Under the pieces are notes generated by a model that made no database searches, had not been told where the DNA came from, and was given only the letters and a program-made list of their open reading frames with translations. Of a DNA stretch of 64,000 nt, positions 8,666 to 17,225 are shown in pieces. The position numbers and the translations under genes are program-made. The stretch is from JAPUME01 sp964605715 (GTDB lineage Bacteria; Acidobacteriota; Terriglobia; UBA7540; JAPUME01): positions 1 through 64,000 of the forward strand of contig CAZSDV010000001.1 of NCBI GenBank assembly GCA_964605715.1, read 5' to 3'. Positions within the stretch are counted from its first letter, which is position 1. Every line of letters begins with the position of its first letter.

Positions 8666-8754
8666 CTGGCTTAGCAGTGGGAGCATTTCGGAGTGCGCGC
8701 TCCATTCCAGGTGAACGGGAAAGCCGGGAGTACTCATGGCGCTCAGGGATATCA

Positions 8755-9081
8755 ATGATTGATGTTACGGAAAAAGCGGTAGGCCAGATCCGCAGGCTCA
8801 TGGGACAGCAGAAGTTGAGTTCTGGCGGCTTGCGGGTGGGCGTGATCGGTGGAGGCTGTTCCGGGTTGAGCTACTCGCTCCGATTTGATGTCAAACCTCA
8901 TCCTCGCGATAAGGTGTTCCAAGTACAGGAGGGAGTGCAGCTCTATGTGGATCCAAAGAGTTACCTCTACCTGAATGGTATGACTCTGGAATTTTCAGAC
9001 GGATTAAGCGGCCGTGGCTTTGTTTTTACTAATCCCAATGCCAGCCGGACCTGTGGCTGCGGCTCCTCGTTCACCGCATAG
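8755..9081 (+). CDS. iscA: A-type iron-sulfur carrier IscA (HesB family)
   Basis: A 108-residue carrier that accepts iron or iron-sulfur clusters and delivers them to apo-proteins. The three conserved cysteines are C35 in GGGCSGLSY and C100/C102 in the C-terminal TCGCGSSF. The ATG at 8755, beginning MIDVTEKAVGQIR, is the family start; the open frame extends upstream into the iscU tail but that part is not expected to be translated as IscA. It is the first unique gene after the duplication and continues the isc order. Confidence 0.95.
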   Translation: MIDVTEKAVGQIRRLMGQQKLSSGGLRVGVIGGGCSGLSYSLRFDVKPHPRDKVFQVQEGVQLYVDPKSYLYLNGMTLEFSDGLSGRGFVFTNPNASRTCGCGSSFTA

Positions 9082-9174
9082 AATTTCGAGTAAGCTGGCC
9101 GAGAGTGGAATTAAAGGCCGGTTTTTTGTGCCTGAAGAGTGGAAACTTCATTAGGAGAGATCACCTGAATTCCT

Positions 9175-9930
9175 ATGAGTCAGAGGTGCTGCTGGAATTG
9201 CAATAGGCGCTCGAATGAGGAGCATTTTTGTCCTGGTTGTGGAAAGTTACAATTTCAGCCGCAGGCTAGCGATTATTTTAGCTTTTTCAGCCTTCCCCGC
9301 AAGTTAAACCTGGATTCAATAGAACTGGAAAATATTTATTACGCGTTGAGCCGCAAATTTCACCCAGATAATTTCTACCAGGCTACCGAAAGAGAAAAGG
9401 AGGCTAGCCTAGACAAGACCTCTATACTGAATGATGCCTACCGGATACTAAAGGAGCCAGTTTCTCGTGCTCAGTACCTTCTTAAACTTGAAGGAGAGAA
9501 GACTGAGGAGAGCCAAAAAAATGTCCCTCCAGAAATACTAGAGGAGGTTTTTGAGCTAAATGAGTGGTTGGCAGAACTGAAAGTGGCCAACAGCACGGGA
9601 GCAAAAAAAGAGGGGCACCTGGAAGAAGCCCACTCCCGTCTGGAAAAACTTAAATTGAAGTTCGAATCCCAGGTAAATAATTTCCGTGAGGAATTGCGAA
9701 GTCTTTCGGAAAGCTGGGATCGCAATATCGATGCCGGTTTCACTGCGAAGGAAAAATGCCAGCTCCTTACCAGCCTTGCCCAATTACTCTCAAAGCGCAA
9801 CTACTTGCGGAATCTTTTGCGGGATGTTGATGCGGTGCTTTCGGTGAGCGAGGTCGATACACGATTTAATGAAAGGGAAAAGATTGAACAGGTAGTACCA
9901 AAGCTGGAGATTAAATTGAATTCTCGATGA
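9175..9930 (+). CDS. hscB: J-domain co-chaperone HscB with N-terminal zinc-binding motif
   Basis: HscB brings loaded IscU to the Hsp70 HscA and stimulates its ATPase. The 251-residue protein has an N-terminal cysteine quartet (C6/C9 and C19/C22), a J-domain with the HPD triad at 63-65 in KFHPDNF, and a C-terminal helical region (about 110-250) that would bind IscU. Escherichia coli HscB lacks the cysteine motif, while the mitochondrial homologue HSC20 has one, so this is the longer architecture. The following hscA starts 32 bp downstream. Confidence 0.93.
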   Translation: MSQRCCWNCNRRSNEEHFCPGCGKLQFQPQASDYFSFFSLPRKLNLDSIELENIYYALSRKFHPDNFYQATEREKEASLDKTSILNDAYRILKEPVSRAQYLLKLEGEKTEESQKNVPPEILEEVFELNEWLAELKVANSTGAKKEGHLEEAHSRLEKLKLKFESQVNNFREELRSLSESWDRNIDAGFTAKEKCQLLTSLAQLLSKRNYLRNLLRDVDAVLSVSEVDTRFNEREKIEQVVPKLEIKLNSR

Positions 9931-9962
9931 GCAATACGCTTTAGGAAGAAAAGGAATCATCG

Positions 9963-11819
9963 TTGAGCACCCCTGTTGTTGGAATTGACCTAGGAACGAC
10001 GAACAGCCTGATAGCCTACATGGATATGGGTGTCCCGCGGGTAATCCCAGACACACAGGGCATACCCCTTCTTCCTTCGATTCTTGCCGTGAACGAGTCC
10101 GACGAAATTTTGGTAGGTCGATCAGCTCAAGACCGACTGGTAACGGATCCGAAGAACACTGTCTTTTCGGTTAAACGTCTCATGGGGAAGGGCATTGAAG
10201 ATGTTCGGGAAGAGATTAAGTTGTTTCATTTCCCAATTACCGACGACAGCCAGGAAGTAATCAAGCTGAACTTGGGTGGTCGGATTTTTACGCCACCTGA
10301 AATTTCGGCTCACATCCTTCGAAAGCTCAAGGAGACCGCTGACATATTTTTCGATGAGCCAATCCACCAAGCTGTGATCACGGTTCCAGCATATTTCGAC
10401 GATTCCCAGCGACAAGCCACTCAGGATGCCGGAAAGATTGCTGGGCTCGAAATCCTACGCCTAGTAAATGAACCTACTGCGGCTTCACTCGCTTATGGTA
10501 TCGAGCAGCGACAAGAAGGGATCGTAGCCGTCTATGACCTAGGTGGTGGCACGTTTGACATCTCCATTTTGAAGCTGCGTGATGGTATCTTCGAGGTCAT
10601 CTCGACAAACGGTGATACGCGGTTGGGTGGTGATGATATCGATGCACGCTTAATCGCCCTAGTTTTGACTGTTCTAAAGCAGGAAACAGGATCAGATTGG
10701 TCTGAAAATGAAATTCTTGTACAACAGATTCGTCTCGCTGTCTTAGAGACCAAGCACCACTTGACAGATAATGAAGCAGGAGTTATTCGTTTTCCTCTCC
10801 CTAAGGAACTGGACGGCGAAAAACCAGGGGCAGGGGGCACGAATGTTGAGATTCCTGTCACGCGGAGTCAGTTCGAAGATCTGGCACGGCCTATTTTGGA
10901 GCGAACACTTGCACCCGCTCAGCAAGCACTTAAGGATGCTGGGCTGAAGCCAGGTCAAATTGATGAGGTAGTCTTGGTAGGTGGTGCGACGCGTATGCCG
11001 TTGGTGAGGCATCTCGTGGGAGAGCTGTTTGGGCGCAGGCCGCACACCGAACTTAACCCAGATGAAGTTGTGGCCCTTGGGGCTGCTGTACAAGCTGATA
11101 TTCTGGCTGGAAGCACCGTGGATACGCTACTGCTTGATGTCACGCCGCTTTCGCTTGGCATTAAGACAATGGGTGGGGTTGTTTCCAAGATTATTCACCG
11201 CAATTCCACCATACCGGCTACCGCCAGCGAAATGTTCACCACATTTATGGATGGCCAGACAAACGTAGATATCCACGTGTTACAGGGAGAGCGTGAAATG
11301 GTGGATGATTGTCGCAGTTTGGCACAGTTTAAGTTGAAGGTTCCACCGCTTCCTGCTGGATTGGCACGGATTGAAGTAAAATTTCTGATCGATGCCGACG
11401 GCATCCTTAATGTTACAGCCAAGGATCAGCGGACTGGAGAGGAGCAATCTGTTGAAGTTAAGCCCTCTCATGGACTAACCGACCAAGAAGTGGAGCGCAT
11501 GCTGCTCGAATCATTCGACCATGCCGAGGAGGACCTAAATCTACGCCAACTTATTGAGGCACAAAGCGAAGCTGACAGCACCCTGCGAGCCACTGAGAAG
11601 GCTCTTGATAGTGCTTCTGCAGCGAAGCTGAAGCCTGATGAAAGAGCTAACATTGACCGGGCTATGGCGGAATTGATATCAGCCCGTGCAGGAAAGGATC
11701 ATCGCGTCCTCCGTGATAAGTTAGAGGTTTTTAATGAAGCGACGCAGCATTTTGCCGAGGTCTTGATGAACAGTGCAGTCAGGACTGCTCTTAAAGGAAA
11801 AGCCCTCAAGGATGCCTAG
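9963..11819 (+). CDS. hscA: Hsp70-type chaperone HscA
   Basis: A 618-residue specialised Hsp70 that uses ATP to release the cluster from IscU. The nucleotide-binding domain shows GIDLGTTNS at the N-terminus, NEPTAASLAYG, the phosphate loop DLGGGTFDIS and VGGATRMP. The substrate domain follows from about residue 385 with LLDVTPLSLGI. Length and position between hscB and fdx mark it as HscA and not DnaK. Translation starts at a TTG (9963) preceded by AAGGAA. The gene is 9 bp from fdx. Confidence 0.95.
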   Translation: MSTPVVGIDLGTTNSLIAYMDMGVPRVIPDTQGIPLLPSILAVNESDEILVGRSAQDRLVTDPKNTVFSVKRLMGKGIEDVREEIKLFHFPITDDSQEVIKLNLGGRIFTPPEISAHILRKLKETADIFFDEPIHQAVITVPAYFDDSQRQATQDAGKIAGLEILRLVNEPTAASLAYGIEQRQEGIVAVYDLGGGTFDISILKLRDGIFEVISTNGDTRLGGDDIDARLIALVLTVLKQETGSDWSENEILVQQIRLAVLETKHHLTDNEAGVIRFPLPKELDGEKPGAGGTNVEIPVTRSQFEDLARPILERTLAPAQQALKDAGLKPGQIDEVVLVGGATRMPLVRHLVGELFGRRPHTELNPDEVVALGAAVQADILAGSTVDTLLLDVTPLSLGIKTMGGVVSKIIHRNSTIPATASEMFTTFMDGQTNVDIHVLQGEREMVDDCRSLAQFKLKVPPLPAGLARIEVKFLIDADGILNVTAKDQRTGEEQSVEVKPSHGLTDQEVERMLLESFDHAEEDLNLRQLIEAQSEADSTLRATEKALDSASAAKLKPDERANIDRAMAELISARAGKDHRVLRDKLEVFNEATQHFAEVLMNSAVRTALKGKALKDA

Positions 11820-11828
11820 AAGGATAGC

Positions 11829-12175
11829 ATGGCTATGACTAAAGTAACCTTTTTCCCTCTCAATAAGACGGTGGAATTTGACCTAGACACGCTTCCCTAT
11901 AAGGAGCATGGCCGACCTAAATCACTGTTAGATGTGGCCCTGAATTTTGGCATTCACCTGGAGCATGCATGTGGAGGGAGTTGCGCATGTACTACTTGCC
12001 ACGTGGTTGTGNNNNNNNNNNAATGGACGACGAAGAACAAGATCGACTGGATATGGCTGCTGACCTCACCCTAAATTCACGCCTAGGATGCCAGTCGGCA
12101 ATAGAACAGGATGGAGAGGTGGTCGTGGAGGTTCCGGAGTGGAATCGTAACTACGTCAGCGAGGGTGGAGAGTAG
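11829..12175 (+). CDS. fdx: [2Fe-2S] ferredoxin Fdx of the ISC system (interrupted by an N gap)
   Basis: An adrenodoxin-type ferredoxin that supplies electrons for cluster assembly. The left part carries the ligand loop HACGGSCACTTCHV (C48, C54, C57), and the right part carries the fourth ligand in SRLGCQSA. The ten Ns at 12012-12021 shift the frame, so the protein appears in two reading frames. The real missing length must be 2 mod 3, and comparison with Escherichia coli Fdx suggests about 26-29 bases. There is no sign that the gene itself is broken. Confidence 0.9.
12012..12021. other. Assembly gap (10 Ns) inside fdx
   Basis: A run of exactly ten Ns, a scaffolding placeholder. Joining the two halves of Fdx in frame needs a different length, so the size is not literal. 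Confidence 0.95.
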
Positions 12176-12229
12176 ATGGTGGCTGGCCCAAAAAAGAAAG
12201 AGCAGACCGTTCCCTTTGCTAAGCTTTAG
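12176..12229 (+). CDS. Possible 17-codon ORF between fdx and iscX
   Basis: An ATG directly abuts the fdx stop codon (TAGATG) and opens a 17-codon frame, MVAGPKKKEQTVPFAKL. GGTGGAG at the fdx end could serve as ribosome-binding site. The spacing would allow coupled translation. The frame is very short and may be chance. Confidence 0.2.
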   Translation: MVAGPKKKEQTVPFAKL

Positions 12230-12278
12230 AAAGGAAATAACATTTCCTTATCTGGCCTATGAATGCGAGGTTTGAACA

Positions 12279-12494
12279 ATGGCCCTGACCTGGTCAGACC
12301 ACGAAAATATTGCTATTGATCTGCTGGAAAAATTCCCTGATAGAGATCCCCTTACTGTCCGCTTCACCGACCTCCACAGGTGGGTAACGGAGCTGCAGGA
12401 CTTTGAAGACGACCCCGACGCTTCGAATGAAGGTAAGCTGGAGGCCATTCAAATGGCTTGGCATGAAGAGTGGAAAGACGCTCAGGAAGATTAA
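12279..12494 (+). CDS. iscX: Fe-S assembly adaptor IscX
   Basis: A 71-residue acidic protein that binds IscS and iron and modulates cluster assembly. The sequence has the family signatures LTWSDHENIAIDLLEKFPD at the N-terminus, VRFTDLHRWVTEL in the middle and the C-terminal AIQMAWHEEW. It closes the isc operon, as in gammaproteobacteria. The gap to fdx is 103 bp and contains only a tiny possible ORF. Confidence 0.95.
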   Translation: MALTWSDHENIAIDLLEKFPDRDPLTVRFTDLHRWVTELQDFEDDPDASNEGKLEAIQMAWHEEWKDAQED

Positions 12495-12538
12495 CTCTCC
12501 GAATCCCGGGCTCCCCTTGGCTCCCGGAAAAGGATTAG

Positions 12539-14020
12539 ATGATGAAGGAATTACGGACGCTCATTAAAGAAAACTTTTTTGGAATAAGTCTCACTTTGAT
12601 TGCCCTATGTTGCCTCGCAGTTTCGGGAGTGATGTATTTTTCCAACCAAAACTTCTCTTCTTATGTCCGGGCAGAGATCCCAGGACTCGACCAAGCCCAG
12701 ATTGAGATTCTGGAGGTCCAGAACCAGGCATTTGCCGCGATCGCCCGGGCCGTTACTCCTGCTGTTGTTAATGTGGGAACGAAAAAAATCATCCGCGTTC
12801 GCGAGTCTCCTTTTATGAACGATCCCTTTTTTCGACAGTTCTTTGGTAACTTTTCTGGGATTCCTCGCGAGCGAGTAGAGCAGTCCCTGGGGAGCGGTGT
12901 TATTGTCTCGCAGGAGGGGTACATTGTGACGAACAATCACGTTATCGCACAAGCCGATGAAATTAAGGTTCTCTTGTCGGACCGTCGTGAGTTCGAAGCG
13001 GAGCTTGTGGGAACCGACCCTGCCACTGATGTTGCGGTTATTAAGGTGAAAGGGGAAAACCTTCCCGCTGTTCCTTGGGGGGATTCAGCCCACCTCCAGG
13101 TGGGTGATACGGTGCTCGCGTTCGGAAATCCATTCGGACTTAACTTCACCGTTACTCGCGGTATGGTCAGTGCAGTGGGCCGCCCCGGGATGGGATTAGC
13201 CCAGTATGGGGATTTTATCCAGACTGATGCGGCCATCAATATGGGCAATTCAGGAGGGGCGCTGGTTAATGTGCGCGGTGAGTTGGTAGGAATCAACCTT
13301 GCGACCACACAGGGAGGTTTTAGTGGTGTGGGCTTTGCTATCCCGAGTGCCATGGCACGCTCTGTTTTCAAGAGCTTGGTAGAAACGGGCCGAGTGGTTA
13401 GGGGGTTTCTTGGGATTAGTGTTGTAAACCTTAATCAGGCCCTGGCCAACCAATATAATGCCCCTTCATTGGATGGCGTTCTTGTGTCTAATGTTTCCTC
13501 CTCGGGTCCCGCCGGTGATGCAGGTATTCGCCGAGGAGATATCATTTTGGAGTTGAACGGTGACACCGTACGGTCTGATGAGCAGTGGATCGCTGTTGTC
13601 GCCTCCACTTCTCCTGGCACAGAGGTTCAGCTACACATAATTCGTGATGGAAAGCCCCTTTTGATTCAGGTTGAAGTAGGCGAAGAGCCGTCTTCACGCC
13701 GGAGAAAAGTTGGCGGCTCAACCTCAATTGAGCGGGGTGTATTACGAGGCATGGAGATTCAGGATTTAACGCCGGAGATCCTAAGGGAACTTCGCCTCTC
13801 ACCAGACACTCAGGGTGTGCTTATCAGTGTAATTGACAGGAGTAGTCCTGCCGCTCGAGTAGGTCTCGGACCAGGAGATATTATCATGGGAGTCAATCGC
13901 AAACCCGTCCAATCCATAGAGGAGGTTGAGAGAATTGCCGGGCGTTTGGGAAATGCTGTTAGTTTACAGATGAATCGGCAGGGATTTTCTTTTGGGGTAA
14001 CAATATCCACTAGGCCCTAG
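12539..14020 (+). CDS. degP: HtrA/DegP-type periplasmic serine protease
   Basis: An envelope quality-control protease of 493 residues. Residues about 15-35 form an uncleaved anchor or signal segment. The trypsin-like domain has H134 (TNNHVI), D164 (ATDVAV) and S238 (GNSGGAL). Two PDZ domains follow, one at about 285-375 and one at about 400-490; the second includes GVLISVIDRSSPAARVGL and PGDIIMGVN. The gene starts 44 bp after iscX on the same strand, but a functional link with Fe-S assembly is not implied. Its end is only 39 bp from a convergent glycosyltransferase gene. Confidence 0.93.
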   Translation: MMKELRTLIKENFFGISLTLIALCCLAVSGVMYFSNQNFSSYVRAEIPGLDQAQIEILEVQNQAFAAIARAVTPAVVNVGTKKIIRVRESPFMNDPFFRQFFGNFSGIPRERVEQSLGSGVIVSQEGYIVTNNHVIAQADEIKVLLSDRREFEAELVGTDPATDVAVIKVKGENLPAVPWGDSAHLQVGDTVLAFGNPFGLNFTVTRGMVSAVGRPGMGLAQYGDFIQTDAAINMGNSGGALVNVRGELVGINLATTQGGFSGVGFAIPSAMARSVFKSLVETGRVVRGFLGISVVNLNQALANQYNAPSLDGVLVSNVSSSGPAGDAGIRRGDIILELNGDTVRSDEQWIAVVASTSPGTEVQLHIIRDGKPLLIQVEVGEEPSSRRRKVGGSTSIERGVLRGMEIQDLTPEILRELRLSPDTQGVLISVIDRSSPAARVGLGPGDIIMGVNRKPVQSIEEVERIAGRLGNAVSLQMNRQGFSFGVTISTRP

Positions 14021-14059
14021 GAGGGATATCCAGGCCAAAGGGCGAGGGATGAATCGAAC

Positions 14060-15676
14060 TCAGCCATTTGTGAAGGAGTTTAGGTTCCGGGTTCGTGCCG
14101 CTGGCGCCAGGTGAGGAGGCCGTTTCTGCAATAGAGACATGCTACCCATGTAGAAGTAGCCCAACACGAAGAGCATTAGAAAGGGAGTAAGGGTGTAGTG
14201 GGAGTTTGTGGCTGAGTAATAGAGGATAAAAGTGAAATAGCAGCCGTGTATTAATTCCAATAACGGGGTCCAACCCAGGCTCATTGAATACCCTTTGTTT
14301 TTCCAAGAATCCTGCCTTTTTTCCACGCAATACTTGGGTGTTCTTTTGAAGCTCGATTTCCAACCAATTAGCGCTTCGAATACAGCTTTGGTGTTACTTA
14401 ACGACAAACCTATCCCTACCGCCATTAGGAGTGGGATAAATTTGATGCTCTTCTTCCAATTCCGAGGGTCAAGTTCCCTTTGGGTGACCAAGTAAAAAGA
14501 AAATATGGAACTGGTTGCTATAAGGAAAAGTGGGAGATCAATAGTTAACACCTGGGACCACCCTCGATAGGAACGAATAATAATGGCTGGTAAAAGTAGA
14601 TAGGCCAGCGCCAATAAAAGCGGGTAGCAGATGTTTGCGCTGAGGTGAAAAAAGGCTTCTACCTTTACTCGGATTGGTAAAGGACTATTCCAGATACGCG
14701 GCAAAATCTTTTTGGCATTCTGGGTCAGTCCCTTGGCCCACCGTGCCTGTTGTGTCTTGAATGCATTCATCTCCACTGGCAACTCAGAAGGACAGGTTAT
14801 GTGTGGCGCGTATATAAACCGCCATCCTTTCATCTGTGCTCGGTAGCTAAGATCAGTGTCTTCGGTTAAGGTGTCATGTTGCCACCCACCGGAAGACTCA
14901 ATGGCTGCTCGGCGCCACATACCCACGGTCCCGTTAAAATTGAAAAATAGCCCGGAGAAATTCCTCCCACCGTGCTCGACAGTAAAGTGACTGTCGAGAA
15001 GTAAGGATTCCACGCGCGTAAGCAGGGAGTAGTTCCGATTTAGCCATGTCCAGCGTCCCTGGACAACACCTATTTCTGGATTAGTGAAGTATTTAACCAT
15101 GTGGCGCAAGACATCACGCGGAGGTACGAAATCCGCGTCAAATATAGCGATGAATTCCCCTTTTGCTACCCTGAGGCCTTCAGCTAGGGCGCCGGCCTTA
15201 AATCCCTCGCGGCTGTTGCGATGGATATAGTGCACGTGGTGCCCCAGGGTGGCATACTCATGGCACAGCCCTTCGGCAATCTTGCTTGTCTCGTCGGTAG
15301 AGTCGTCAAGGACCTGGATTTCTAATTTCTCGCGAGGGTAGTTAAGAGTCGTAACAGCCTTTAAGAGTCTGTCAACGACATATCGTTCATTGTAAATTGG
15401 CAACTGAACCGTAACGGAGGGCAGCTGCTCGAACCCTTCTAATGTTAAGGGTGCCCTGTGTCGATTACGTAGATAGAGATAGATAAGGTGGTAGCGGTGT
15501 AATCCGTAGATAGACAAGAGGACCAGGACAAGGAAATAGGGAATCAAAATGACCGAGTCCAAAACATCAGCGCGGTAGAAGCCACTGAAAGGGTGGTTTC
15601 TGGAAAGTAGCTCCCGGGGCAGCGAGAAATATTCCAGGTTCGAAAGGAGGATAGAAAGTTTCCCTATAGGTACCAT
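14060..15676 (-). CDS. Membrane-bound family 2 glycosyltransferase (cellulose-synthase-like)
   Basis: A processive-type beta-glycosyltransferase of 538 residues. A membrane segment lies at about 40-62, then the GT-A catalytic domain with DDST (124-127), DAD (180-182), TED (271-273) and the QxxRW motif (Q309, R312, W313). Several C-terminal membrane helices follow. This set is typical of cellulose-synthase/glucomannan-synthase-like enzymes that polymerise and export sugar chains from nucleotide sugars. No PilZ domain is seen. It is divergent from the GT87-like gene across 169 bp, and both could serve surface polysaccharide or glycolipid synthesis. Confidence 0.88.
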   Translation of the reverse strand: MVPIGKLSILLSNLEYFSLPRELLSRNHPFSGFYRADVLDSVILIPYFLVLVLLSIYGLHRYHLIYLYLRNRHRAPLTLEGFEQLPSVTVQLPIYNERYVVDRLLKAVTTLNYPREKLEIQVLDDSTDETSKIAEGLCHEYATLGHHVHYIHRNSREGFKAGALAEGLRVAKGEFIAIFDADFVPPRDVLRHMVKYFTNPEIGVVQGRWTWLNRNYSLLTRVESLLLDSHFTVEHGGRNFSGLFFNFNGTVGMWRRAAIESSGGWQHDTLTEDTDLSYRAQMKGWRFIYAPHITCPSELPVEMNAFKTQQARWAKGLTQNAKKILPRIWNSPLPIRVKVEAFFHLSANICYPLLLALAYLLLPAIIIRSYRGWSQVLTIDLPLFLIATSSIFSFYLVTQRELDPRNWKKSIKFIPLLMAVGIGLSLSNTKAVFEALIGWKSSFKRTPKYCVEKRQDSWKNKGYSMSLGWTPLLELIHGCYFTFILYYSATNSHYTLTPFLMLFVLGYFYMGSMSLLQKRPPHLAPAARTRNLNSFTNG

Positions 15677-15845
15677 CGTAAAAAGGTTTTCATTCCCCCA
15701 TTATTAAATTAACTATTTAGTCTATGATGTTTTATTTCTTAACGGAAAATCCAACTGGTACAGGGGAGGAATGAAATTTCGCAGATTCCGTTAGAGAAAA
15801 TTTTCTTTCCTCTCCACTCCTAGTAGTCTAATCTCAACGGTACAG

Positions 15846-17225
15846 ATGTGCACTAGGTATTCTAGGGTTAAAATTGTGGGCTTGGCCGCATTACTAGGTG
15901 CAGCCCTAGTTTTAGCCTCGATCTACTATTCCTTCCGCATGATGGGCAATCTAGGTGCCAACCTAGTAGAGTTTATAGGAATGACTTTCCTAGCAGGTGC
16001 AATTTTTCTTTGCGCTGTCTATCTGGTCGAGAACTACAGATGTGGTCATTGGGGTCTTGGAATCATACTTGGTGGGGCCCTATTGTTCAGACTCCTACTC
16101 CTTCCTATGTGGCCATCCCTATCACAGGATCTTTATCGTTATCGCTGGCAGGGGCGCGCCCAGCATGAAGGGTTAAACCCTTATACAGTGACTCCGGCAA
16201 CACCTAGCCTGGAACATCTGCGGGACGAGACCTATCAGCTAATGGGTACCAAGGACCTCCTTTCGGTTTACCCTCCGCTTGCGGAACAACTCTTTGCTTG
16301 GATTTTCCGCCTAACCCCTTCAGTCGTTGGCTTTAAAAGCTTGTTTGTCATGTTCGACCTAGCTTCAGTAGTGGTCCTCCTGTTGCTTTTAAAAACCAGG
16401 AGGCTTCCTTTGGCGCGAGTTATTATCTACGCCTGGAACCCCCTGGTCATAACTTCCTTCGCAGCTTCTGGCCACTATGATTCGGTGGCCATTCTTACTT
16501 TACTTCTCGCCCTTCTATTCATGGTGGGACGGAAACCCATGTTATCAACCTGCCTTCTAGCTTTATCTACCCTAACTAAGCTTTTTCCTATCTTGTTGTT
16601 TCCTGCTTTGTTGAAGAGGACGCTCGAAAACAGACGGAGAGCTGATACCATTTCAGATCGGATTTTTTGGTTTTGGCGTGGAGCGAAGTACGCTGTACTT
16701 TTTGCTTTCCTCATAGGATTACCCTTCCTTCTTTATGGTCCTGTGGGTACTGGCACTATTTTTGAGGGATTAGATCACTTTGTGAATAACTACGAGAATA
16801 ACGATAGTCTCTTTCGTATTATTCGTTTTTGTGGGAACTCCCACATGCAGGCGCAGTTGGTTGCCGGCGTGTTTGTGGTTGCATTGTTAGTTGGGGCACT
16901 AAAAAAGTGGGCAGATCCTCTGAAGATCGCTCTGTTGATGACCGCGGCCATTATTTTATTTTCTCCGAACTCATTTCCTTGGTATTTTACTTGGTCGATT
17001 CCTTTCCTATGTTTCTATCCTAATTCTGCCGGTTTATTGATGAGCGTTACAGCAACCCTAGGTTACGCACCACTCGTGGAATACAATGCCTTGGGGTCCT
17101 ACAATGACAGTCAACTGTTCTTGTGGCTGGAATACGGGCCGGTGTTTGCCCTGGGGGCAGGATTGCTTTTCCTTCGACAGATAATGCCAGGTAGAGACCT
17201 AAGCCTGTACAGTAAAGCTGGTTGA
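15846..17225 (+). CDS. Polytopic membrane glycosyltransferase (GT87/mannosyltransferase-like)
   Basis: A 459-residue integral membrane protein with roughly eleven hydrophobic segments. The motif SQDLYRYRWQGRAQHEGLNP early in the chain, followed by VYPPLAEQLF, is typical of polyprenol-phosphate-sugar-dependent glycosyltransferases of the GT-C fold (GT87, alpha-1,6-mannosyltransferase-like). The acidic residue in SQD is the expected catalytic site. The ATG at 15846 has no obvious ribosome-binding site. The last 27 bp overlap the convergent mqnE gene. The sugar donor and acceptor cannot be told from sequence. Confidence 0.75.
   Translation: MCTRYSRVKIVGLAALLGAALVLASIYYSFRMMGNLGANLVEFIGMTFLAGAIFLCAVYLVENYRCGHWGLGIILGGALLFRLLLLPMWPSLSQDLYRYRWQGRAQHEGLNPYTVTPATPSLEHLRDETYQLMGTKDLLSVYPPLAEQLFAWIFRLTPSVVGFKSLFVMFDLASVVVLLLLLKTRRLPLARVIIYAWNPLVITSFAASGHYDSVAILTLLLALLFMVGRKPMLSTCLLALSTLTKLFPILLFPALLKRTLENRRRADTISDRIFWFWRGAKYAVLFAFLIGLPFLLYGPVGTGTIFEGLDHFVNNYENNDSLFRIIRFCGNSHMQAQLVAGVFVVALLVGALKKWADPLKIALLMTAAIILFSPNSFPWYFTWSIPFLCFYPNSAGLLMSVTATLGYAPLVEYNALGSYNDSQLFLWLEYGPVFALGAGLLFLRQIMPGRDLSLYSKAG

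Larger units (their letters stand above)
5184..8723 (+). repeat. Tandem 1770-bp duplication carrying iscS and iscU
   Basis: Copy 1 spans 5184-6953 and copy 2 spans 6954-8723. Both begin with CCGG, and the same four bases recur at 8724-8727 just after copy 2, a microhomology typical of a tandem-duplication junction. Each unit holds the last ten codons of iscR, a full iscS, the spacer, a full iscU and 58 bp after iscU. The encoded proteins of the two copies are identical, the rows I compared match base for base, and the offset is constant at 1770. No transposase or inverted repeat borders it. It is either a very recent duplication or an assembly error. Confidence 0.95.

Noticed and set aside
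12937..13371. 144-codon frame antisense to the HtrA protease gene
   Set aside because: Low-complexity Pro/Ser/Thr-rich translation that mirrors the protease codons; a shadow of the real gene.
15768..15794. Seven-codon ORF (ATG after GGGGAGG) before the GT87-like gene, as a leader peptide
   Set aside because: The spacing to the purine run is too short and there is no attenuator-like structure downstream.
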